From Athripsodes cinereus (lineage: Eukaryota; Arthropoda; Insecta; Trichoptera; Leptoceridae): 64,000 nt of DNA. A program made the translations under genes and the position numbers. Every line of letters begins with the position of its first letter. Positions within the stretch are counted from its first letter, which is position 1. The stretch is taken from positions 14,257,982 through 14,321,981 of the forward strand of contig OX388314.1 in the NCBI GenBank assembly GCA_947579605.1, given 5' to 3'. This document shows, piece after piece, positions 55,704 to 64,000 of the stretch. The notes beneath the pieces were generated by a model. The model had not been told where the DNA came from. It saw only the letters and a list, made by a program, of their open reading frames with translations, and did not search any database.

Positions 55704-56461
55704 TAGTAGTTGAAGTAAGATACTATAATACATCATAATAAGTGTACTGTCACTAACGCAACGAATCATTTACTCGTTCAAACATAACTGTCATTATAGT
55801 GCCTTCATTTCACAAACAAAAGTTTCATAAAAATTGGAACCTACTCGCTACTTCATCAAATAGTACAATTTAATACTGTTTTTTTTTGGCTTAGCAATGA
55901 ATAAATAAATAAATATTGCGTTTACAGACCTCGGAAATATAAAAGTTTTTTTTAATCTTTAGCCAGTGTGCCCAAATGGTTCTTATTATTATATAACACT
56001 CTCATAGCCTGCTGTACATAATCTATGTAATAAATCCACGTTATTATTGTTCTATTAAACTACACAGAGTAAATATATATTATACAATTTGGGAAATAAA
56101 ATGTTATAATTTATTATATTAAGTTTCGCCCGCTGCACCGTTTCATTTCTAGCACCCTTAAGGCATTAAGCATTGTTTTTTTGCCTATTACTACTACTAA
56201 ATAATTGTGATAAATAAAAAAATTAACTTTATATTTAACATCCGGTCATGAATGGTGATTGGACTGTACATAGGTACATAATGAAGGTTTAAACGATTAT
56301 ATTTCTACTTATTTTTAAATTATAATTAAACATTTAGTTACTATGATAAACAATTAATAAGGTACAATAAGAGCTTAACAATATAATAGATTAACTCTTT
56401 CTGATAAACTCCGAATAAACTTCTACTCATATTTCAAAATCGAAAATACTAAAAATAAATT
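55704..56461. other. AT-rich stretch, nothing recognised
   Basis: No gene seen. Confidence 0.5.
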
Positions 56462-56690
56462 TATACCATCACGGCTACTCACACAAGCGGGACAGTCAGC
56501 GGTCTACTTTTAATAAACATGGAAGTCGTCCTTAACGTTACAAAAAAACGTTAAGGTATTCAGGACGGGTGATACACCCCATCGCTGAGTTGAAGATGTA
56601 ACACGTCTTGTATGTGATGTTTTACAAACACCTGTCACTTTTCAGGATTCTCAAAAGCTTACAGAGAAGTGTGAGAGATCCATTCAACAT
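56462..56690 (-). repeat. CGGCAT dispersed repeat, long copy
   Basis: TACCATCACGGCTACTCACA, AATAAACATGGAAGTCGTCC, GTATTCAGGACGGGTGATAC, CATCGCTGAGTTGAAGATGT, TGTGATGTTTTACAAACACC, CAGGATTCTCAAAAGCTTAC, AGAGAAGTGTGAGAGATCC. It directly abuts the LINE family B fragment at 56691. Confidence 0.8.
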
Positions 56691-56800
56691 AAATTCATCT
56701 TCTTCAAGTGCCCTGTTGGGTCCCCTCAACGTTGGCGATCACTTCGGCGAACCTGACCCTATCCTCCGCCGGTCAGATTTCGGATGCTGGTCCATAACAT
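56691..56800 (-). mobile_element. LINE family B, short 3' fragment
   Basis: The plus strand reads CATCTTCTTCAAGTGCCCTG, TTGGGTCCCCTCAACGTTGG, CGATCACTTCGGCGAACC. It aligns with 5562-5620 (TCTTCTTCTGTAGGTGCCCT, GTCAGGTCCCCCCGACGTTG, GCGATCACTC). A TTC-repeat tail marks the 3' end. Homology fades by about 56800. Confidence 0.75.
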
Positions 56801-57596
56801 AAATTAAGTGTAGTTTTTTCCAATATTCACGTACAAATTAACTAATCTAACCTTATTGTAGATTAGACCGACACATTAGTGACGTAAGGAAGGGGTTAAA
56901 ATAAAACCAAATTACGTTTTTACAATCTCCTACGTAGATTTATTTAGTAAATTAGGCATTAAGCTTTTGAGTGCGAATTTTTCAGTCCCATGTATTATGT
57001 ATTTTTTAAACAATAATAATTATTAAACACAGCAGATTACTTCTTATAAATACGACAAAGCGGCCAAGTTGCTACAAATGAAGGAATAAATCAAATTAAT
57101 ATTTTAGATTTTTATCATAATATAAGTTCTAAGGTAGGTGCGTATAGAGTTAATTACAGGTAATATTACTCCATTAATGAGTTATGAGTCATAATAATGA
57201 TTATGAACGGGCAATAAAATACATTTGCATATGTAAAACATGAAATTTATAAATATCGAATAATCGGTACACATATTCATAAAATATGAAATATTGCCTA
57301 AGATTGCTTTCACACTACAAAATATTAGTATTTGTGAAAGGGAATTGGAACGAGTTATACACACTCTCATTATAACAACATTTTTAAAAATAACTTAACT
57401 CACAATGCATAATTACATTAGAATAATAATGTACCTGCTTATGAAGATTACACCAAGAAAATCATTGAGTAATATAAGATTTTGTTGTAATACAATATAT
57501 TTTTTTGGAATTTATTAAGTTTATGTGAACGCATCTAAATTTCGATTAAATTGAATTACTTTTGTGTAGATATGTAGTGTTTTACTTGGAAAATAA
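56801..57596. other. AT-rich stretch, nothing recognised
   Basis: No gene seen. Confidence 0.5.
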
Positions 57597-57850
57597 GAAA
57601 CCGGTTAAATTTTGTGGATTTTTTAAGCACAACAATAATAATGTGCATTTTTCGTACGCGTTTGACATTGCACAAGTATCAACTTAAATTTTTACATCTG
57701 ACTGATTTGTAGGTTAGGTTAGAGTTAGTCTGGTGTAATTTTATGTAAGAGCAATAAAAGCATATTTATTGACAATCATTTTTTAATCGTATACATGAAT
57801 ATAAGTAGTAATTTTTTTTTGAAAAGTTTAGGTACCTCTTTTTAATATAT
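57597..57850. repeat. Dispersed repeat shared with 1381-1650
   Basis: GTGCATTTTTCGTACGCGTT, TGACATTGCACAAGTA, CTGACTGATTTGTAGGTTAG and TTGAAAAGTTTAGG run in the same order as 1438-1630. It lacks the downstream hammerhead-like pair of the first copy. Confidence 0.6.
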
Positions 57851-57937
57851 ACCATTTTTTTTTATAATGAGGTAATATAATTCACTACTCATTCTGACTG
57901 TCCTATTTTCAATGCATGTTTTTTTACAATCATTTAC

Positions 57938-57978
57938 TCTGCTGGATGTCCCACTTGTGGGGAATGCCGATATGGTAC
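57938..57978 (+). repeat. CGGCAT dispersed repeat, minimal copy
   Basis: CTCTGCTGGATGTCCCACTT, GTGGGGAATGCCGATATGGT: about 40 bases of the common end only. Confidence 0.6.
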
Positions 57979-58119
57979 ACATAAATATAGATTCAATTCA
58001 ATTGATTCAATAAATTATTTCTGCTTTCCATTATTCGCTAATAATATTATTCTGAATGTAGATGACATGTATTCATGGAGAAGGACTTGGTTTTGCAATA
58101 GGCCGAGAAGAAACATATA

Positions 58120-58649
58120 CAGTGGTACCTTGACATACGAGTGCCCCAACATACGAGTTTTTTAAGATACGAGCCGTCGAACGAGCGATTTCTTGCTTTG
58201 AAATACGAGCTATTTTTAATGATACTTGCTCACTTGCCTAACTCATTTCCAGAACATTCTGAAAGGGAGGATGAAACAAACCTCGTCGGACACGATTTTT
58301 GAAACGGCCTACAGGTGAAAGTGAGAAAAGGGTGGCGAAAAAGGCAAAGACCAGTAATGAGAAAGGCAGTGACGAAAATTAAGCAAAAGTAATACTTCAT
58401 AAATCTAGTTTATTTCTTTACATTCTCTTTTATTACGTTTTTGTACAATATTTGTCACTTATAAATACATTTTACTTTTTCAAAAACTTAAACACGTAAC
58501 AAAAATAACTGGGGTGACATTTTGGGGGCTGGAACGGATTAATGGCAGTTCAATTAATTTCAATGGGGAAATTTGCTTTGAGATACGAGTAATTTTAAAT
58601 ACGAGCAAGGTTGCGGAACGAGTTAAACTCGTATGTCGAGATACCACTG
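58120..58649 (+). mobile_element. Tigger/pogo-like DNA transposon, internally deleted (530 bp)
   Basis: The left terminus CAGTGGTACCTTGACATACG and the reversed right terminus CAGTGGTATCTCGACATACG form inverted repeats of at least 25 bp. TA flanks both (58118-58119 and 58650-58651). The ends repeat ATACGAG words, as in Tigger elements. Between about 58300 and 58380 a coding trace reads LKRPTGESEKRVAKKAKTSN, EKGSDEN and a stop. This looks like the basic C-terminal end of a Tigger-type transposase. The catalytic DDE/D domain is missing, so the copy is a deletion derivative. Confidence 0.85.
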
Positions 58650-58651
58650 TA

Positions 58652-59138
58652 TATTGGCGTTTGTTGTTTTCTGTGTGCTTTACAAATATAACATGTGAGT
58701 ATTTTATTAAACCTGACTTCTTTTTTATTACAGGTAGTGTCTAATGATGTTACACGTGCTGTAATTTTTATTAATAATGCAGTGCATAAGTGACGAACAA
58801 TAAAAAAATTGAGAACATTCTAGTCTTTAGTTAAATTGACAGCCGCAGGCAGAGATGTAGATATTTATTAATGAATATCAAAATTACATAGCAACGAAGA
58901 TGAAAAACTGAACAGTAGGTTGGTCGATCCATCTTGAGTATAATCCAAGACAATGCATATTATTATTATTATTTTGGGGGTCTATGACCCCATATAAGTA
59001 CCTACTATGTGACTCTCAATAAACTAACTAGTCAATCCAAGGAACGCCCGCGCTCGGGGCTTTGACCGTCGCTTAGTCAAACATATTTTATACAATTATT
59101 CAAGTTCGTCATATTTTAGTTTAACGATAGAGTAAATG
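58652..59138. other. AT-rich stretch, nothing recognised
   Basis: Small palindrome GGGGGTCTATGACCCC at 58976-58991. Otherwise no structure. Confidence 0.45.
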
Positions 59139-59822
59139 TACAAAATAAATACAAACAAAACAAAATGTATGGTCGTTGGAAGAGAGGAAGCGACTGCGAA
59201 CATTGCCATAAATGGAGTGAGCATCAAACAAGTAAGTGAATTCGTGTACCTGGGCAGCAGAATAAACCAGGATGGACGCTCCAAAGCAGAAATTGTAAGC
59301 AGAATAAACCAGGCAAGGATTGCCTTTAACAAAAAATCAAAGATATTGGAATCTCCAAATATTGACTTAAGCGTAAGGAAGAACCTTACTAAAGCCTTTG
59401 TATGGAGCATTCTGCTTTATGGTTGTGAGACATGGACCATCAGCAAGAGTGAAAGCGGACGGTTGGCGGCCTTTGAGATGTGGTGCTACAGACGCATGCT
59501 TAAGATCCATTGATCGGAGCACGTTGAAAATGAAGAAGTATTAACCAGGGTCGGCGAAAAAAGGCAACTCCTTAAGAGAATCAGCCAACAACGAGCTAAC
59601 TGGATTGGCCACAACATCAGGCACCCAGGACTACTCATCGCCATCGCAGAGGGTAAGACCGAGGGGACAAATGGCAGAGGCCGACCAAGAGACGCATATA
59701 TGGACCAACTGAAGAGAGACATGAACTGTGGTTCATACGTAGAGCTAAAAAGACTGGCTGAGAATAGAGACGAATGGAGAAGAAAAACCAAACTCGTTGC
59801 AGACCAATCCAATGGATTGTAA
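59139..59822 (+). pseudogene. LINE family A, longest copy, one nonsense codon
   Basis: The frame encodes KINTNKTKCMVVGREEA, NGVSIKQVSEFVYLGSRINQ, then SRINQARIAFNKKSKILESP, RKNLTKAFVWSILLYGCETW, SKSESGRLAAFEMWCYRRML, KIH, a TGA, and SEHVENEEVLTRVGEKRQLL. It ends ENRDEWRRKTKLVADQSNGL before TAA at 59820-59822. Motifs FVYLGS.I, LLYG.ETW and AFEMW.YRR(M)LKI are those downstream of the RT palm in endonuclease-RT LINEs. The only break is TGA where the 35268 copy has TGG. The palm domain is missing by 5' truncation. Weak GTAAATG..CAAA similarity exists between the two flanks. Confidence 0.92.
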
Positions 59823-60725
59823 ATGCAAACTAAATAATACTTTGCGCCTGCTGATACAAAAAGAGTTAACCATTTCATCAATGTTTTATACACAAATACT
59901 AGAGATAAACATAGATGCCATAAATTGAATCCATGAATCAACAATTAAAGTGGCCATCGAGGTTTTTATGTCTAGGACTATAATTCTCACACAAAAGAGG
60001 CAACCAGGCATTTGTATATAGGCACAGAAACAATTACAACATTGGGGTAGTTGTGAAAACTGAACGTCAAGTAATAGTACTAAAAATATGCTCGCAGCAT
60101 TGCTTATTGATTGAGGAATCAATAGGCAATTAAAAATTAATTACAAGTCAAAAGGGCATCGATAAGAATGAAAACAATGGCCATCACTAATTACATAGAG
60201 TATTATTACATACTATGTTGCCATCATAAAGAATTAGAATAGGTTGTAACCTCACATTTAAAAATACTTAAGTAAATGGTTTTGTAGCTGAGAAATAAAA
60301 TACACATTCTTTTAACAGTGAATTAATTGTGTTACTTCTAGAATAATAAATATTTAGAATGAGTTTACATAAAAAAAAAACAACTTGGGTGGCAAATGCG
60401 TATTCGCAATAAAAAAAACTTTCATCATTTGTTTAGATACATGCACAGTATATATACATATTTGCAACTAGACAAAAAAAATCAAATGTGAGGTTATTAA
60501 AATATACGAAAATAAATGAAAAGCAAGAGATTATAATCTGAATCATTACATAATTAGTAGTTTTGAGTTAATTGCTTACTCAGCAGAAAAGATATTAAAC
60601 TAATAAATATATATACAATGTTATTCATAGTTTATGTTATGAATTTTTGACACAATTTTTGATGTCATACGAGTAGTATTGTCATGTTATTCATAGTATT
60701 GTAAAAGGCTTTGCTGTTTATATTA
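59823..60725. other. AT-rich stretch, nothing recognised
   Basis: No gene supported. Confidence 0.5.
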
Positions 60726-60857
60726 TCTATACTAATATTATAAAGAGGAAAGATTTGATTGTTTGCAACGAATAGGCTCCGAAACTACTGAATCGATTTG
60801 AAAAATTCTTTCACTGTTGGGATGCTACACTATCCCCGGGTGACATAGGCTATATAA
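60726..60857 (+). mobile_element. Helitron 5' end fragment
   Basis: Begins TCTATACTAATATTATAAAG with A before it, the 5'-TC start of a Helitron family widespread in insects. It continues AATAGGCTCCGAAACTACTG, AATCGATTTGAAAAATTCTT, TCACTGTTGGGATGCTACAC and GGGTGACATAGGCTATAT. It is cut off by the TAATAATAATAAG tail of a LINE (60848), so the rest of the element is missing. There is no CTRR 3' end and no RepHel coding. Confidence 0.65.
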
Positions 60858-61510
60858 TAATAATAAGAACACTTTGTTGATCAGAAAAAAAAATCATGAG
60901 CAATTGGCGAGCTTATTGCCTGGAGGCAATATCTTCCAGCTAACCAAAATAATGTGTGATACTATGTTGACAATGTGTAATTAATACTAAATGTGAACAG
61001 TTAATACTAAATTTAATTATAACTAATTACATTCTTAGTCCTAAATAGAACATTATTTGTCATGTTTCCTCTAATAAATACTATAAAATGAAGGATAAAG
61101 GCACGGGGAGGAACTTTTTAGGATAAGTCTATGGATTTTAGGTTATTCTTAAAAACGTGTAGCGTAGAGGAATTTCTAATATTGCAAGGTAGATTATTCC
61201 ACATTCTAATTGCATGGGTCGTAAATGATGAACTGAAGAAGGTTGTGGTGTGGGCAGGGACGGCAAGTAACTGGTTATTCTGAGATCTCAGAGGACGTCC
61301 ATGTGAAGACAGGTATTCAAAACGCTTAAAAAGGTATTGAGGGGAATTGTGCTTTAGGATGTTGTACAGAAAGTAGAGTATTATGTAGATCGCGGGATTG
61401 TTTGTATGTTGGCCATTTAAGTTCTGCTCGAAATTTGGAAATATGGTCATATTTTTTTAAACCATACACAAATCGTATACATGCATTCTGCAACCTATCC
61501 AATTTAATTT
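60848..61510 (-). pseudogene. LINE family G, C-terminal RT-ORF and 3' end
   Basis: The sense strand encodes LQNACIRFVYGLKKYDHISK, then after a frameshift YLFKRFEYLSSHGRPLRSQN, VPAHTTTFFSSSFTTHAIRM, WNNLPCNIRNSSTLHVFKNN. The order LQNACIR.VYGL, YL, RS, SF...A.R.WN.LP..IR is typical of Jockey/CR1-type RT C-termini. The 3' UTR carries ATTGCC-TCCA-GGCAAT, then AAGCTCGCC, and ends in a TTATTATTATTA tail at 60848-60862. The frameshift and missing RT core make it inactive. It is the only family G copy here with coding sequence and links the 3' hairpin to a LINE. Confidence 0.82.
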
Positions 61511-64000
61511 ATTATATTTTCAAAAATATTAGGGATCCTTACTAAAACTTAATTATTTTTTTAAATACCTATTAAATGAAATAAATTGTAAGAGTAATAA
61601 AGCAGTGCATAACGAACTTCAGCGTGATCATTTGGCCATCAAATTGTCGATAATTTATTATGAAGATTACTGAAAAAAGTATGCATTAACTAATCCAACT
61701 TATTGTTGGAATGAAGTGAATTCCATAACGATATGAGTATTGGTTAAATTATAAGTATTTTGTTATCTCAACTATTTGCATTTAGGATAAATAGCCGCAT
61801 TTTTCCGGTTTTACACCAAAAACTTTATCAATCCGTGATAATTCCAACGTGGCTAGGTACTAGGTAGGTACCTACCTCTGTGTTGTGTGTGTGTTCAATA
61901 GTATTGCGATTGTAGATATGTAAATAAGTAATTTGTAACGTTTGTAGGTAGGTAAATAGTGGTGTAATAAAATAGTCGTAAAATACCAATTACAATCTTA
62001 CGTAATGTGCAAATACAACATGAGCATACACATACACTTTGTTATTTTGCAGTTTGCATTGACATTTTTGTAAAAAAATTGTTGAAGAATATTAAACATT
62101 TTTAATTAAAGAATTAATTTTTTTTTTTTCTATTTTTGCATATAATTAAGAATTTCACATATTATAATTTTTATAAAAAAATACATATAACTACGTACTA
62201 GGTTTTTAAAATTTACTCGTACTAATTTTTAAATAAACAAGCAGTTTAGTGCAACGAAAGTACATATACCTAATCCATAAATTATAGAGTAAAGGAATCA
62301 TCAATTTTCGTTGTTTTTTTTTTACTATTTATTTTAAACAACAAAGTACCAAATTTTGACAAAAAATAAAGATAAACAATATATATCTATAAGAAATTTA
62401 TTAAAATGATCATGCAACTCGATAAAATTCTCTGAATGTAACGAAATGATTTTCAAAGAAAAAAAAAATTACCATATTACTTTGGTATAATATCGAATTA
62501 AGTTTTGGTTTTCTAGCACCACAAAGTATGAGGTATGAGATGTTCAAGACAACAGAAGTAAAATTCTTGAGATTGTGGGTTTGGCATTTATTGCACTAAA
62601 CATCTCAAATAATGACTATACAAGCTAAATAACACTTTAATCTTATTGCACCAAGAATTCGTTACCAAATTCAGTTAAACAAATACTATAGGCACGTTTA
62701 TATGTAATACAGTACATATGTATAGGTAAATGTATACAATAGGAATGTTCTTGATGAAGTATTTGATTTTTGTAAGTCTTCTTTCTTCTATTAGGCACAC
62801 GATCCAAATGATGAGTTTTGGCAATCCCAAGAGCACGGTATGAAGTTCCTACAAGTCAAATACCACGTAGGAACTCTATACCTCGCTAGTGGCAATCACC
62901 CGACACGGCGAAATGTCTCGTGATGATAATAGGCGATGTTCGAATCCTTTTGAAATCTTCCGTACAATTGAGGTTATCTTCAAGATTTTACAATTTATTT
63001 ACAATGTGTGAGTAAATATGCATAAGTAATTTTTGAGCCCATATATTCTTGATAAGAATACAATGGCAGGATTGTATGCATCGTGTGAATTCAATATGTT
63101 CATATCATAAAAGTTCACATCAAACGAGTATGATAATTTTTCATGTTGATTATTTCTTCTCCTTTATTTTTTCCTTGGTTCACAATATTTTTTCAACACC
63201 ACACGTCTTCCATCCACGTGAAGATTTTTTGCTCCAAATCCCCGATTACTACTTACTAACTTCGGTAGATGTGTAGGAACTCAGGCATTCTTCTTGTGGG
63301 GGAGAAATCCAGGATGAGATCAAAGAAGAGAATGAGGAGTGTAAAATTCGTGACTTTATTGAGTACAAGTAAGAAATAAAAATATATTATTTAAAAAGTA
63401 TTAGGTACATTTTGTTATTAGTTGAAAATACATACAATTGCATGATGTTCAAATAAGAATGAATTCATATGAACATAACCTACAAAAATAATCTGAAAGG
63501 AAATGTCAAAGGTCGTTCATTCATTTATAAGTGATGAAAGTGCTTGACTGGTAATATTTTATTTAGTTACTGGAGATGAATCTCGTATTCCCGACAACGT
63601 TTTAACTTAATATAATAATTTAGTGTAAAATGGAATTTTTTCTTAAATTCAACTAGACGAAAGTTTAAACTAGAAGATTGGAAATACCAATAAACAGATT
63701 AAATAATTTGATAATTTTATTGAATACAACAAACAATACAGATAAAACAATACATAGACTATTTTATAAAAACTTAAATAGAAACATCCTCCTTATAGAG
63801 ACAAGTCTCGTGTAAAGGAGGGTCATAAATATAATATTATTGAATATGAAATAAAATTGAATCCTAGATATTTGAATCGTTATATGAACGAAAATTAAAA
63901 AAAGGCCTTTTAATGTTGTACATATGAGATTTAATAAAGAAAATACGTTCACATTTCTTAACAAGTCAAAGAGCAAAATTAAGGGGGCAAAAATACTTGA
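61511..64000. other. AT-rich stretch, nothing recognised
   Basis: No gene supported. A 9-bp hairpin AGTTCCTAC/GTAGGAACT lies at about 62844-62875, and a B-box-like TGTTCGAATCC at about 62938-62948 lacks an A box. Frames at 63049-63276 and 63764-63976 have no motif. Confidence 0.5.

Noticed and set aside
59486..59944. 152-codon minus-strand frame
   Set aside because: Antisense shadow of the family A LINE at 59139-59822; the plus strand carries the conserved LINE protein.
62880..62950. Possible tRNA or SINE around TGTTCGAATCC
   Set aside because: B-box-like only; no A box at the right distance and no tail or second copy.
1..64000. CRISPR array, bacterial operons, prophage
   Set aside because: No spaced direct-repeat array, ribosome-binding sites or prokaryotic gene clusters; all coding traces are eukaryotic transposons.

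Overview
This window is an AT-rich piece of an arthropod genome, almost certainly an insect. The evidence is the mix of elements: an insect-type Ty3/Gypsy retrotransposon, many 5'-truncated LINEs with microsatellite tails, a tRNA-derived SINE, a Helitron end, a Tigger-like DNA transposon and TTAGG-like stretches. Short words such as GTAGGTACCTAC recur throughout, as they do in several insect orders. I cannot fix the order from sequence alone; Lepidoptera and Hemiptera are both plausible. I see no convincing host gene, exon, tRNA or rRNA gene. The window reads as intergenic or deep intronic DNA that serves as a transposon graveyard.

The one apparently complete element is a Gypsy-type LTR retrotransposon on the minus strand (22988-32116). 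Its two 482-bp LTRs look identical by eye and are flanked by a 4-bp GTAC duplication. It has an intact gag with a CCHC knuckle, an intact protease-RT-RNase H-integrase pol frame, no env, and a textbook -1 frameshift heptamer just before the gag stop. It is very young and may be active.

Around it are 5'-truncated LINE copies of at least eight families, which I call A to H. A: six copies, at 5125, 7866, 35268, 38433, 40430 and 59139. B (GAA tail): 1857, 5563 and 56691. C (GAT tail): 19870-20647, which carries a 5' inversion, plus 22592 and 39840. D: 14163. E: 36434 and 48939. F: 3512 and 50588. G (TTA tail, conserved 3' hairpin): 3338, 42009, 51625 and 60848. H (CR1-like): 17576, with a faint relic at 19455. 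Clean target-site duplications date two insertions as recent: 35268-35670, inside a 66-bp tandem array, and 39840-39937.

Non-coding repeats include a dispersed family with ten copies sharing the end CACGGCATATCCCAC. Several inverted-repeat or MITE-like elements are present (10148, 42941, 47292, 49765, 52078, 58120, and two poly-G-rich copies at 6415 and 52349). The most unusual structure is a perfect 215-bp palindrome at 22044-22258 that contains a hammerhead-ribozyme-like core on both strands and is flanked by a 12-bp direct repeat. Weaker CTGANGA-stem-GAAA motifs occur elsewhere, which suggests Penelope-like or retrozyme-like relics.

The rest is AT-rich sequence with microsatellites and short incidental reading frames in which I see no gene.
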